A stretch of DNA of 52,343 bases from a virus, in the IMG/VR virus record IMGVR_UViG_3300024346_000092, positions 1 through 52,343 of that record; one strand, 5' to 3'. Under the pieces are notes generated by a model. The model had not been told where the DNA came from and did no database searches. It saw nothing but the letters and a program-made list of their open reading frames with translations. Made by a program: the position numbers and the translations under genes. Numbering within the stretch: position 1 is the stretch's first letter; each line of letters starts with the position of its first letter. This document shows positions 1 to 7,750 of the stretch, piece after piece.

Positions 1-579
1 GAAGACCTAGACAAATGCGCAGAGTATCATGTCGACAAGCACATAGTAAAGATGCCTCTCGAGGCAGCACAACTCTTATGTACTGCGATATGGATTGATG
101 CCAAACTAGGTTTTGTACCCCGTGCGCTTGACAAGGACGAACGTGAGGTACTAAATAGTGAGAAAGCCAAGATTAAGCACCTACCGCTTGACCAGCGACC
201 ACTCACGCCCTACTTGCCGATGATGTATAATCATCCCTGCACGATATGGGTTAGGTCGAGCTTGGATAACTTTGAGTGGACTCATTGTTATGCTAACGCA
301 TTGAATGATGAGTACCACTATCGTTATGGTAAACAACACAAATCTATAGTAGAAGTAGTAAATAAACTACCTGAGCCAAAGAATATGCCCAGACTTGGAT
401 TTACAGAATTTGGACTAGCAATGCCAGATGACTTGAAAGATTATGAGAATCCGATACAAAGCTATCGGGACTACTATCATCTAGACAAAGCTACGTTCGC
501 CGCATGGTCTCACAGAGACAAGCCTCATTGGTGGAGCGAAGACTACGCTGACTATGAGAAAAGGATAACAGCAACATGA
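1..579 (+). CDS. Conserved phage protein, 5' end outside window
   Basis: The reading frame is open from base 1 (17 codons before the first in-window ATG at 52), so the gene begins upstream. The pattern is a 'DKHIVKMPLEAAQLL' segment, then 'NHPCTIWVR', 'EYHYRYGKQHK' and a C-terminal 'YRDYYHLDK...W' segment. I recall this as a widespread conserved phage family. Some annotations call it pyrimidine-dimer glycosylase-like, but I see no catalytic residue that proves this. It overlaps the next gene by four bases (ATGA), which implies translational coupling in a rightward operon. Coding is confident; function is unknown. Confidence 0.8.
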   Translation, partial: EDLDKCAEYHVDKHIVKMPLEAAQLLCTAIWIDAKLGFVPRALDKDEREVLNSEKAKIKHLPLDQRPLTPYLPMMYNHPCTIWVRSSLDNFEWTHCYANALNDEYHYRYGKQHKSIVEVVNKLPEPKNMPRLGFTEFGLAMPDDLKDYENPIQSYRDYYHLDKATFAAWSHRDKPHWWSEDYADYEKRITAT

Positions 580-770
580 AAATAGAAGTAAATGGCATGT
601 CAATGGTATTTCCAGACAGCATTACAGAAGAAGAGATGCATGAAGCAATCAAGAAAAGATTAAACAATTTATACTTTACTAGACGACCTATTGTTGTTAG
701 AAAAAGCAATGGCGAAGAATATAAATTATTAAATGGCGTAAGAATGCAAGGCAAGAGACACTCATCGTGA
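576..770 (+). CDS. Small hypothetical protein (64 aa)
   Basis: A short, charged protein that begins 'MKIEVNGMSMVF' and has an acidic 'TEEEMHEAIKKR' helix near residues 17-28. Its start overlaps the stop of the previous gene (ATGA), and its stop overlaps the GTG of the next gene (GTGA), so it sits inside a tightly coupled operon. No family was recognised. Confidence 0.7.
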   Translation: MKIEVNGMSMVFPDSITEEEMHEAIKKRLNNLYFTRRPIVVRKSNGEEYKLLNGVRMQGKRHSS

Positions 771-970
771 ACTTGTCAGAATTAATAGCAGTGGCAGAGG
801 AGCCTCCAAGAGTTATGGGAAAAGCAGAAGTAGTAAAACAAAACTTACAAGTACAACATGAAAAGGTTAGTGCTGAGATTGGCATACTAGAGAAAAAGTT
901 AGCTGATAAAAAAGAGTACCTCGCAAAAATAGAGGGTGGAATAGATGTAGTTGATGAATTACTAAAATGA
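767..970 (+). CDS. Small coiled-coil protein (67 aa)
   Basis: It starts at GTG, overlapping the upstream stop as GTGA. From about residue 20 to 60 it is a continuous Lys/Glu-rich helix with hydrophobic spacing that suggests a coiled coil ('VSAEIGILEKKLADKKEYL'). It ends in ATGA overlap with the oxygenase gene. It could be a small adaptor or structural peptide. Function is unknown. Confidence 0.65.
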   Translation: MNLSELIAVAEEPPRVMGKAEVVKQNLQVQHEKVSAEIGILEKKLADKKEYLAKIEGGIDVVDELLK

Positions 971-1641
971 TAGTAGTTGAAGACGATTTTTATCCAAACC
1001 CAGATGAGGTGCGTAAGAGCGCACTTGATATGTTTTTATACCCTGGACAAAAGGGTCATAAGAATATGTTTGCAGGTCAAAGAACTTTAGGTTCTTTTTC
1101 TACACAGAATAGACTATACTGTAAAAATAGAATGGAACAGTTAATCAATAGAAAGATAGTACAATTTCCATCAAGCAACAGTAATGCAGCCTTTACTTTA
1201 GGTAAAGAGTTTAACTCACAAGGTTTAAAGTATGATAACTGGGTTCATATGGACAAAGGTAATCATGAGAAGAAACGAAGCAAAGAACTACAGAGTCAAA
1301 TGTTTGCTGCTGTTTGCTATTTATCTCCTAATGCTCCTAGAGGGCATGGGACTGCTTTGTTTAGGTCTAACAAGAACAACTCAAACTGGGTAACTCCAGA
1401 GTACACTTATAACAAAACAGTAGGTTTTAGAGGAGAGTGGCAGTACAGAGAGAAAGAAGAGTGGGAATTACATACTTATGTAGACAATCTCTACAACAGA
1501 ATAGTAGTATATCCAGCAACTTACTGGCATGCCCCTTATAATGCAGGGTTTGGACATGATAAAGAAACAGGTAGACTAATACAAATATTCTTCTTTTACG
1601 CTGAGAAATCAGGAGTAGAAAAAGGATATGAACAATGTTAA
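967..1641 (+). CDS. 2-oxoglutarate/Fe(II)-dependent oxygenase-like protein
   Basis: This 224-residue protein has the layout of a small phage 2OG-Fe(II) oxygenase. An H-x-D pair is at His94/Asp96 ('WVHMD'), a distal His is at 188 ('YWHAPYNAG'), and an Arg about 15 residues later (Arg203, 'GRLIQIFFFY') could bind 2-oxoglutarate. These would form the iron facial triad on a double-stranded beta-helix fold. Such enzymes hydroxylate proteins, nucleotides or small molecules; the substrate cannot be read here. The start overlaps the previous stop (ATGA). It lies directly before a glycosyltransferase-like gene, so a role in making or modifying a glycan or protein is possible. Fold assignment is moderately sure. 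Confidence 0.7.
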   Translation: MIVVEDDFYPNPDEVRKSALDMFLYPGQKGHKNMFAGQRTLGSFSTQNRLYCKNRMEQLINRKIVQFPSSNSNAAFTLGKEFNSQGLKYDNWVHMDKGNHEKKRSKELQSQMFAAVCYLSPNAPRGHGTALFRSNKNNSNWVTPEYTYNKTVGFRGEWQYREKEEWELHTYVDNLYNRIVVYPATYWHAPYNAGFGHDKETGRLIQIFFFYAEKSGVEKGYEQC

Positions 1642-2636
1642 GTCCTGATGGAAACAAGATTAGAGACTTAGAGAAAAGCGTATTAAATGACCATATACTT
1701 AGGTCTGAAAAGCATTATGAAGAATTAAAAACTATTCCTATAACTAATACTTTATGGGATAGACCAGTTAATCATGCCTTCGTATATACATTATACGGGG
1801 ATGAAATGTATCTGACTTATCTTAGATACTCTATAATGAGTTTAAGATTAGTTGCGCCCGACTGTAAAATCATAGTATTTGCAGAAGCAAAAATTTGGGC
1901 AAGAGCAAAACAAGAACTTAAACACTTGATGTTTGAGTATGATATAATATATGTGAATGGTACTGCAGCTTGTTATAAACAAGTCATTGCATGCCATCGT
2001 TTACTAAAAGATTATAAACAAGCAACTTTTTTAGATGCAGACTTATTCTTTTTAGGAAAGAAAGGTAGTTTAACAAGACCTTTATCTATCATAAAACATA
2101 TGATAAATAATGACCCTGAGTCTTTCGTATGGGCATTCTCTAGACAAGAGAAACCAAACGTATCACATACATTTATGCACAAGAGAGGCAGGTCTAAGAC
2201 TTTGCATCCACATACATATGCTTGGGATATAGAAGAAGAACTAGGTATGGAACTACAGGATTTATTAGAGACTGATACCATATGGAATATATCTTATATA
2301 TTTACTTTTTCTCCTAGAGCTATACAGACAGATGCTTACAAAGCATGGGCGTTGTACACATTACTAGATAATAATCATTGTGATGAAAGTTGTTGGTACT
2401 TGTGGGGCAAGAAACATAAGTGGAAAAACTATAGTTGGTATAGAGATGTAAAAGAATATGTATCTATCAGCTCTACAACACATCAGTCTGAGAAAGACCT
2501 TCACTTGTTTCAACCTATGTTTACAGATACTTTAGAGACAAAGACCCATAGAAAGCAAGAAACTTTCATGGCAATATTAGAAATAGAAAACAAATACAGA
2601 GAGTACATTAAAGATGACAGAATACAACAACGATAA
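1635..2636 (+). CDS. GT-A-like glycosyltransferase
   Basis: A 333-residue soluble protein. A Rossmann-like half (about residues 47-140) leads to the metal-binding D-x-D in 'FLDADLFFLG' (Asp134-Asp136), as in nucleotide-sugar transferases of the GT8/GT-A type. The first residues around 'HAFVYTLYGDEMYL...SIMSLR' match the usual N-terminal strand of such enzymes. It would transfer a sugar from a nucleotide sugar; donor and acceptor are unknown. It overlaps the oxygenase by seven bases and the next gene by 23 bases. It is one of about six glycosyltransferase-like genes in this window. Confidence 0.7.
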   Translation: MLSPDGNKIRDLEKSVLNDHILRSEKHYEELKTIPITNTLWDRPVNHAFVYTLYGDEMYLTYLRYSIMSLRLVAPDCKIIVFAEAKIWARAKQELKHLMFEYDIIYVNGTAACYKQVIACHRLLKDYKQATFLDADLFFLGKKGSLTRPLSIIKHMINNDPESFVWAFSRQEKPNVSHTFMHKRGRSKTLHPHTYAWDIEEELGMELQDLLETDTIWNISYIFTFSPRAIQTDAYKAWALYTLLDNNHCDESCWYLWGKKHKWKNYSWYRDVKEYVSISSTTHQSEKDLHLFQPMFTDTLETKTHRKQETFMAILEIENKYREYIKDDRIQQR

Positions 2637-2931
2637 GTTTAACGAAAGAGTGGCATTGAACATGCTAAAAAATCACATACTAAAAACTTATGACAGTCAC
2701 TACAGTATGAATAAAATCCAGTCAACGGAGTTTATCTTTGACGCTGGTCATGGCGAAGGCTTCTGCCTAGGCAACATTATAAAGTATGCCCAACGCTATG
2801 GAAAGAAAGATGGAAGAAACGAGCAGGACTTATTAAAGATTCTGCATTATGCAATAATTCTACTGGGGGTAGAAAATGAGAATAAAAAAACACGAACAGA
2901 TTACACAAGCGAATATAACCAAGGTAATTGA
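2614..2931 (+). CDS. DUF3310-like small phage protein
   Basis: A 105-residue protein with the pattern 'GFCLGNIIKYAQRYGKKDGRN...DLLKILHYAI' (about residues 49-83), which resembles the C-terminal helical part of the DUF3310 (SaV-like) phage family. That family is common near nucleotide and replication genes but lacks an agreed function. The start lies inside the end of the glycosyltransferase, and its own 3' end overlaps the next gene by 56 bases, a long overlap for this genome. Confidence 0.65.
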   Translation: MTEYNNDKFNERVALNMLKNHILKTYDSHYSMNKIQSTEFIFDAGHGEGFCLGNIIKYAQRYGKKDGRNEQDLLKILHYAIILLGVENENKKTRTDYTSEYNQGN

Positions 2932-3535
2932 GTTATTAAATCCAACGGATGGTAGTAGACCTATTACCAAGAAGGAAGCTTGTGGTATACTAAATATTGC
3001 TTACAACACAACAAGATTAAGTAATATTATAACAGAATTTAACGAGACTATGGAGTTTCGTGCAAAACGAAAAGCACAGAACAAAGGTAAGGCAGCAACA
3101 CCACAAGAGATTACAACCGCAGTAGCGATGTACTTGGAAGGAGCTACAGTATCAGATATAGCCAAAGGGTTATATCGTTCTCCTGCTTTCGTAAAAGGTA
3201 TCATTGATAGAATTGGAGTACCTCAGAAGCTCTCAATGACAGACTATGAAGGAAGAAGGAACGCAATGCTACCAGAGCAGTGCGTATCTGAAGAGTTTAA
3301 GCCTGAAGAAAAAGTTTGGGCAATTAGACAAAACTATCCAGCGATAGTTAATAAAGAGATTCAACCTGAATTGGCAGACGAAAGAGGGTACAGAGTGTAT
3401 TTAGTAAATACAATAGAGTGTACACAAGAAGATTTAAAAGATACGTACTTTCCATATCTAAGTTTTGCAGGTAAACAATATTGCCTAGCATCTTATGAGA
3501 TGGGCAGTCTAAGACATTTACGCGAGTATATGTAA
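2876..3535 (+). CDS. Putative helix-turn-helix DNA-binding protein
   Basis: A 219-residue protein with two segments that look like helix-turn-helix units: 'ITKKEACGILNIAYNTTRL' near residues 29-47, and 'ATVSDIAKGLYRSPAFVKG' near 93-112. The C-terminal third contains 'EKVWAIRQNYPAIVNKEI' and a beta-rich end. It is probably a phage DNA-binding or regulatory protein. Its start lies 56 bases inside the previous gene; no other in-frame start gives a better ribosome site. The target is unknown. Confidence 0.55.
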   Translation: MRIKKHEQITQANITKVIELLNPTDGSRPITKKEACGILNIAYNTTRLSNIITEFNETMEFRAKRKAQNKGKAATPQEITTAVAMYLEGATVSDIAKGLYRSPAFVKGIIDRIGVPQKLSMTDYEGRRNAMLPEQCVSEEFKPEEKVWAIRQNYPAIVNKEIQPELADERGYRVYLVNTIECTQEDLKDTYFPYLSFAGKQYCLASYEMGSLRHLREYM

Positions 3536-3546
3536 AAAGGAAAATT

Positions 3547-3786
3547 ATGGAATATTTAGTAGCTATGTGGTTAAGTGCATGGGTAATACAATTGTGGACA
3601 ATATTTAGACCAATGTTTTTATCACTACCGAAAAATAATATTGTAGTTCAACATAAAATTATCACGTTCCTAGTAATGGGAGTATTAGTACTTTTCTTAG
3701 TACCTTTATTATTATTACCAATGATGAGTGATACACATAAATTAAGATTTCAGAACAGTTTTCTGAAAGGATTATTAGGAGAATAA
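3547..3786 (+). CDS. Small membrane protein, two predicted TM helices
   Basis: A 79-residue protein with two long hydrophobic stretches, about residues 3-26 and 37-61, the second rich in Leu/Val/Pro. They are separated by a short polar loop and followed by a basic tail. A Shine-Dalgarno AAAAGGA precedes the ATG. It could be an inner-membrane protein that affects the host envelope. A holin is conceivable by topology, but no endolysin gene is nearby, so I do not call it one. Confidence 0.6.
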   Translation: MEYLVAMWLSAWVIQLWTIFRPMFLSLPKNNIVVQHKIITFLVMGVLVLFLVPLLLLPMMSDTHKLRFQNSFLKGLLGE

Positions 3787-3787
3787 A

Positions 3788-4000
3788 ATGGCGTATAAAG
3801 GAAACCCTTACTACGATGCTCTAGAAGCAAAGTATATTGCAGAAAAGAAAGAAGCACTAGCAGTACTACAGACATATTTTCAAAATTCAGTAGGGATTGG
3901 GGAACACTCAGACCTGTTACCTGAGTTTGATAAATGGATTAATAAATTAGCAAGTGCAGAAGAAAATCTACAAGCACTGGAAAGTTTGTGCAAGAACTAA
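3788..4000 (+). CDS. Hypothetical protein (70 aa)
   Basis: A short, mostly helical, acidic protein preceded by GGAGAATAAA, a good ribosome site. It starts two bases after the stop of the membrane protein, so the two are probably co-translated. It overlaps the next gene by 13 bases. No family was recognised. Confidence 0.65.
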   Translation: MAYKGNPYYDALEAKYIAEKKEALAVLQTYFQNSVGIGEHSDLLPEFDKWINKLASAEENLQALESLCKN

Positions 4001-4341
4001 TACTAACCTATGAAGGTAAAGATATAGCTGTAGTAAGAAACAGCTATGAGAGAGCAGTAGCTTGTTACCTTCAAGGTATGGATTGGATTGGTTTTGATAT
4101 TTGGTTAGCAGAAGGCAACTTACTAGACCAAAAGAAACTATATAAAAACTGTACTTACTTTATTGATTTTAGAGACTGGAAGAATGAGTTAGAGTCATTA
4201 GACTTACATCCGAAAGATACATCAGTTATGGCGGGTCTAAATCATATATCGGACTATAAGAATTGGTATACAATGAAAAGTATAACTTTAATGTACCAGC
4301 TGTATCATGATGAGATTAATCACTTCGGATATGACTATTAA
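3988..4341 (+). CDS. Hypothetical protein (117 aa)
   Basis: It starts at GTG inside the previous gene, behind GGAAAG. The protein is rich in aromatic residues ('GMDWIGFDIWLAEG', 'KNWYTMKSITLMYQLY') and acidic, with no signal peptide. It is the last gene of the first operon, and its stop lies immediately before a conserved promoter. Function is unknown. Confidence 0.65.
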   Translation: MQELILTYEGKDIAVVRNSYERAVACYLQGMDWIGFDIWLAEGNLLDQKKLYKNCTYFIDFRDWKNELESLDLHPKDTSVMAGLNHISDYKNWYTMKSITLMYQLYHDEINHFGYDY

Positions 4342-4380
4342 AAAATAGTTCTTGACTCATGCTCAAAATTCTTGTATAAT
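4342..4380 (+). promoter_or_regulatory. Sigma70-like promoter P1 with conserved 5' extension
   Basis: AAAATAGTTCTTGACT at 4342-4357 holds the -35 box at 4352-4357. A 17-base spacer leads to the -10 TATAAT at 4375-4380. The start of the next gene lies 24 bases after the -10, behind AAGGA, leaving a leader of about 17 bases. The 15-base 5' part is identical in four other promoters of this window. Confidence 0.85.
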
Positions 4381-4404
4381 ATATTTATATTAAGGAAATA
4401 AGCA

Positions 4405-4875
4405 ATGAGCGACAGGTATTACACACAAATGCTGGAAACCACAGGTTGGTGTCCTGGCTACCGCAGTACCTACACTCTTGCCGAATACAAACAAAACTAT
4501 AAACTAAAAAGGAAAAGAACTATGGCGTGGACAGACGAAAGTAAAGAACAAGCAGTTGAAATGTATACTGCAGAAGAACCAACTCCAGAAAACAGTATGG
4601 AGATTGTTAAGATGATTGCTGAAGAATTAGGCGAGAGCCCAAATGGTGTCAGAATGATTCTAACTAAAGCAGGTGTTTATGTTAAGAAAACACCAGCAGT
4701 CAAATCAAGCAGCGGTGGAACAGGTGGCGGTAGAGTCAATGTTGCAGCAGCTCAAGATGGATTGACTAAAGCTATTGCTGATGCAGGCGAAGAAGCAGAC
4801 AGTGCTATTGTAAGTAAGCTTACAGGTAAAGCAGCTGTGTATTTCACAAACCTAATCAACAAACTTAACGATTAA
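4405..4875 (+). CDS. SANT/HTH-like 'WTDE' regulator, single module
   Basis: A 156-residue protein. Residues 1-39 are a basic leader, then comes a module beginning 'MAWTDESKEQAVEMY' and ending 'GESPNGVRMILTKAGVYV' that looks like a small Myb/SANT or helix-turn-helix unit. A Gly/Ser linker and a helical tail follow. The module resembles those of the 238-residue protein at 10826. ATG 4405 has AAGGA upstream; an in-frame ATG at 4522 (starting at the WTDE module) also has AAGGA, so two products are possible. The gene stands alone between promoter P1 and a strong terminator, as expected for an abundant DNA-binding regulator. The role is inferred. Confidence 0.65.
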   Translation: MSDRYYTQMLETTGWCPGYRSTYTLAEYKQNYKLKRKRTMAWTDESKEQAVEMYTAEEPTPENSMEIVKMIAEELGESPNGVRMILTKAGVYVKKTPAVKSSSGGTGGGRVNVAAAQDGLTKAIADAGEEADSAIVSKLTGKAAVYFTNLINKLND

Positions 4876-4887
4876 TACCCCTGGAAT

Positions 4888-4919
4888 GTGGGTAGTCTTA
4901 GGACTGCCCGCACTTTTTT
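4888..4919 (+). terminator. Intrinsic terminator
   Basis: A GC-rich hairpin: left arm GTGGGTAGTC at 4888-4897, loop TTAG, right arm at 4902-4913 pairing over ten base pairs with a two-base bulge. Six T residues follow (4914-4919). It lies 13 bases after the stop of the single-module WTDE protein. Confidence 0.88.
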
Positions 4920-4995
4920 GCATCTAACAGAAAGACCTTGCAAGACGATACCATGATTGGACGGTAATAGATATTAACCTACCAACAAGGAACGC

Positions 4996-5268
4996 ATGAA
5001 AAAAGACGATTTTGTTAAAAAAATTGATGACGCTGGTGATGCAGTAGTCACTTACAGAAGTCAGAACAGTCGCAGAATGAAATATAATGTCTGTACTAGA
5101 GACTTCGACAATAAATACATACAGGAGAAAAGAAACAGAGCAAAGCCGAATAATAATCAAGTATTATTATTTTGTTGGGACACTGATTCTTATAGACTAT
5201 TATCTCCTGAAAGCGTAACTTCTATCTTACCTCTAGCGAGGATTTTGAAAAATGATAGAATTACATAA
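4996..5268 (+). CDS. Hypothetical phage protein (90 aa)
   Basis: It starts at ATG behind AAGGA, about 75 bases after the terminator. The N-terminal half is basic; the C-terminal half, 'VLLFCWDTDSYRLLSPESV...PLARIL', looks like a small beta-sheet domain. No promoter of the conserved type precedes it, so it may rely on terminator read-through or an unseen promoter. Function is unknown. Confidence 0.65.
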   Translation: MKKDDFVKKIDDAGDAVVTYRSQNSRRMKYNVCTRDFDNKYIQEKRNRAKPNNNQVLLFCWDTDSYRLLSPESVTSILPLARILKNDRIT

Positions 5269-5554
5269 CGCACCAGCTGTTTACGAAAAAGAAATAGGTT
5301 ATAACGAAGCTAAACATGAAAAAATCTTCGTTATGGTCAATACTTTTCGTGAGACAGAGTATTTACATATAAGAAAGTACTATCAAGACTTTGACGAAGA
5401 ATGGAAACCTACAAGGAACGGCATAGCCATGCCTTTAGATTTTAATAATAGTCGTGGATTGTTTGAGGCGTTAGTAGAGATTCTCTCGATATCAGAAGTC
5501 AAAGGAGTGCTAGAAACTCATTTTAAAGAAGTGTTAGACAAGATTTACCTATAG
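5252..5554 (+). CDS. Hypothetical protein (100 aa)
   Basis: It starts inside the end of the previous gene (17-base overlap). The protein is acidic and predicted soluble, with no recognisable domain. It ends just before promoter P2. Only the coding call is supported. Confidence 0.65.
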   Translation: MIELHNAPAVYEKEIGYNEAKHEKIFVMVNTFRETEYLHIRKYYQDFDEEWKPTRNGIAMPLDFNNSRGLFEALVEILSISEVKGVLETHFKEVLDKIYL

Positions 5555-5560
5555 CACACA

Positions 5561-5599
5561 AAAATAATCCTTGACAAATCCTTAAAAATTCTGTATAAT
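5561..5599 (+). promoter_or_regulatory. Sigma70-like promoter P2 (leaderless output expected)
   Basis: AAAATAATCCTTGACA at 5561-5576 carries the -35 box at 5571-5576. A 17-base spacer leads to TATAAT at 5594-5599. Only six bases separate the -10 from the ATG at 5606, so transcription should begin at or next to the A of the start codon. Confidence 0.85.
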
Positions 5600-5605
5600 A
5601 TTCAT

Positions 5606-6544
5606 ATGAATAAGACAGAATACCTAGAATATTGTAATCAAATGTATGCAGAAGGCACTCCTATATTGCCAGATGAAGTATACGATAGACTTGTAGAGAA
5701 CACTGCTCTTGAGGAGCAAGTAGGTCATGCAAGTATTGATGCACGATATTCACACCCTTTCCCAATGTATTCACTTCAGAAAGTCTTTGTAGGAGAAGAT
5801 GAAGAACCAAACTGGGACGCCAAACAACCAACTATTATGACTGCCAAACTGGATGGTGCAGCTGTGTCTATAACTTATGTAGACGGCATCTTCTATCAAG
5901 CACTCACACGTGGTGATGGTAAAGCAGGGTTAGATATTACTGATAAAATTAAGACTTTAGTGCCAAATGAAATATGGAGCAAAGGAATCAAACAGATTAC
6001 TGGAGAAATCGTTGCCCCTAAAACAATACCAAACGCTAGAAATTATGCGAGTGGTGCTTTGAATCTAAAAGACTTAGAAGAATTTAAATCCCGTAACCTT
6101 ACTTTTGTTGCATATGGAATCCAACCAGCCATTGGTGCTGAATGGACAGAAGATATGAACTTAGTATCAGGTATGGGGTTTAACGCTGTCACCAAAAGTG
6201 ATTATCGTGAATTCCCTCAGGACGGTAAAGTTGTAAGAGTCGACTCTAATACATATTTTGAAACATTAGGCTACACATCACACCACCCTAGAGGTAGTTT
6301 CGCTTTAAAAACAAGACAGGCTGGAGTAGTTACTCGGCTCTTGGACGTTGAATGGAATGTCGGGAAGTCAGGTGCTGTTTCACCAGTTGCGATTTTAGAG
6401 CCTTGCACTATTGGAGAAGCAACAATAAGCAGAGCAACCTTACATAACATTGGATATATCGAGGCACTAAACCTAGAGATTGGATGTAATGTAGAGGTTA
6501 TTCGTAGTGGAGAAATCATACCTAGAATAGTGAAAAGAGTATGA
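5606..6544 (+). CDS. ligA: NAD+-dependent DNA ligase, N-terminal half (split ligase)
   Basis: This 312-residue protein carries the catalytic half of a LigA-type ligase. It has part of domain Ia ('LPDEVYDRL' near residue 21), the adenylation site Lys81 in 'KLDGAA', 'TRGDG' at 101-105, 'NYASGAL' near 146, and an OB-fold ending 'GCNVEVIRSGEIIPRIVKRV'. It stops exactly at the end of the OB-fold. The zinc finger, helix-hairpin-helix and BRCT parts of a normal ligase (about 670 residues) are in a separate gene at 10065-10823. Phage T5 also has a two-gene NAD+ ligase. The mRNA from P2 should be leaderless, and no Shine-Dalgarno is seen. Confidence 0.92.
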   Translation: MNKTEYLEYCNQMYAEGTPILPDEVYDRLVENTALEEQVGHASIDARYSHPFPMYSLQKVFVGEDEEPNWDAKQPTIMTAKLDGAAVSITYVDGIFYQALTRGDGKAGLDITDKIKTLVPNEIWSKGIKQITGEIVAPKTIPNARNYASGALNLKDLEEFKSRNLTFVAYGIQPAIGAEWTEDMNLVSGMGFNAVTKSDYREFPQDGKVVRVDSNTYFETLGYTSHHPRGSFALKTRQAGVVTRLLDVEWNVGKSGAVSPVAILEPCTIGEATISRATLHNIGYIEALNLEIGCNVEVIRSGEIIPRIVKRV

Positions 6545-6738
6545 AACTAAGAGAGAAGATACAGAAAAAACTAGATGTACTAGAATACATGATGAAGAAC
6601 AATGTGCATATTGCAGACCCCAACGGGTGCATGGAATACAGTTGCACCATCAGTAAGTTTTGGTCTGTACTCTCCGAAGAAGATAGAGACTTTATTCAAG
6701 GCTGTCAGTCTTCAATCGAAGATGGAAGCGAGTGGTAA
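6541..6738 (+). CDS. Hypothetical protein (65 aa)
   Basis: It overlaps the ligase stop (ATGA) and ends TAATG into the next gene. It is a helical protein with 'LDVLEYMMKNNVH' and 'FWSVLSEEDRDFIQG'. Coupling with the ligase gene suggests co-expression. No function was recognised. Confidence 0.65.
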   Translation: MKLREKIQKKLDVLEYMMKNNVHIADPNGCMEYSCTISKFWSVLSEEDRDFIQGCQSSIEDGSEW

Positions 6739-7373
6739 TGAGAGTATTAATCTTAGCAAATGGAAGAACAGGAAGTACCACATTAATGAAAGGACTTGCC
6801 AACGGACTTGGCTGTAATTATATAGCTGAACCTTGGAATCTAGACCTAGTAGATAACTTGCCACCTATACATCATGATATAGATTATCACAATCTTCCCG
6901 AAGATGTGGTTGTTAAAGTTATTGTTAATGTAAAACAATATCTTGGATTCTATATGTATTGGACGAACCGTCCTTTTGATTGTTCAGGTTTGGACTGGTT
7001 AGACAATGCAAGTGAAGCTGTATTTTGGTACAGGTTTGCACAAAAGTTTGACAAAATTATACTGCTAGATCGATACGATACCCAAGCAAAAGTAGTAAGT
7101 GCATTACACGCACAACACTACGAGTCGTGGGATGGTCAGTATGAATTCAAAAAAGAAATAATACCTCCCTATAAAAATATGAAAGAACTCTACATCAAGG
7201 AAGAAGTGAGTAGTGAACTTTTAAAATTGCTTTCAAGAAAATTAGAAGTTGATATAACATACTATGAAGAAATTTTCAATAATAAACAAAGGCAAAGTTA
7301 TTTCGGTCTTCCAATAGATTCTAAAGAACTTTGTGATAATTTTTTGAATACTAAATATAGATATCAACGATGA
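6738..7373 (+). CDS. Sulfotransferase-like P-loop protein
   Basis: A 211-residue protein that starts 'MRVLILANGRTGSTTLMKGL'. The 'NGRTGSTTL' loop at residues 8-16 after the first strand matches the 5'-phosphosulfate-binding loop of the sulfotransferase superfamily (usual form R-S/T-G-S-T). The ATG at 6738 overlaps the previous stop (TAATG) and places this loop directly at the N-terminus, as usual. Sulfotransferases move sulfate from PAPS to sugars, lipids or proteins. The acceptor is unknown, but the next genes (carbamoyltransferase, SGNH hydrolase) also suit glycan decoration. It lacks clear PAPS 3'-phosphate residues that I can name. Confidence 0.65.
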   Translation: MRVLILANGRTGSTTLMKGLANGLGCNYIAEPWNLDLVDNLPPIHHDIDYHNLPEDVVVKVIVNVKQYLGFYMYWTNRPFDCSGLDWLDNASEAVFWYRFAQKFDKIILLDRYDTQAKVVSALHAQHYESWDGQYEFKKEIIPPYKNMKELYIKEEVSSELLKLLSRKLEVDITYYEEIFNNKQRQSYFGLPIDSKELCDNFLNTKYRYQR

Positions 7374-7750
7374 GTGGCGGAGTATATAATCAAACCTTTT
7401 TCAACAACCATCCGTGGGAAAAAGAAAAAGACGGCATACTATACGGAATAGTACTGGTAAACATGCAAACATGGGAACGAGAAACAATAAAAGTAGGAAT
7501 CGCAAAAGGGCGAACATTCAAAGACGCAGTAAAGCGAGGGCGTGGATTTACAAACTACGACATAAGAATACAGAGACTTTGGCAGGGGACGATATACGAC
7601 TGCTGGAGATGGGAACAGAAATTACACAAGATGTATGAAAAAGACAGACATAAAACACAACACCATTTTGGAGGGCATACGGAATGCTTTGGCATGGACT
7701 CAAAAATCCTACACAGTTTCCCCAAGAAAAATGAAGTATTTAGGGATTAG
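7370..7750 (+). CDS. GIY-YIG-like nuclease domain protein
   Basis: A 126-residue protein with 'GILYGIVLVN' near residue 22 and 'IKVGIAKGR' near 40, in the place of the two strands of a GIY-YIG domain. An Arg-rich helix follows ('KDAVKRGRG'), then Glu in 'WEQKLHKMY' and a final 'FGGHTECF', as in the T5orf172/MUG113-like branch. Such proteins are often free-standing phage endonucleases. The canonical Tyr-Ile-Gly is degenerate, so activity is uncertain. The start overlaps the previous stop (ATGA), and the 3' end overlaps the carbamoyltransferase by 20 bases. Confidence 0.6.
   Translation: MSGGVYNQTFFNNHPWEKEKDGILYGIVLVNMQTWERETIKVGIAKGRTFKDAVKRGRGFTNYDIRIQRLWQGTIYDCWRWEQKLHKMYEKDRHKTQHHFGGHTECFGMDSKILHSFPKKNEVFRD

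Noticed and set aside
3547-3786. Holin
   Set aside because: Two membrane helices alone are not specific, and no endolysin or spanin is nearby.
7635-7730. Upstream start for the carbamoyltransferase at 7635
   Set aside because: The extra residues overlap the GIY-YIG-like gene and do not match the family; 7731 gives the typical N-terminus.
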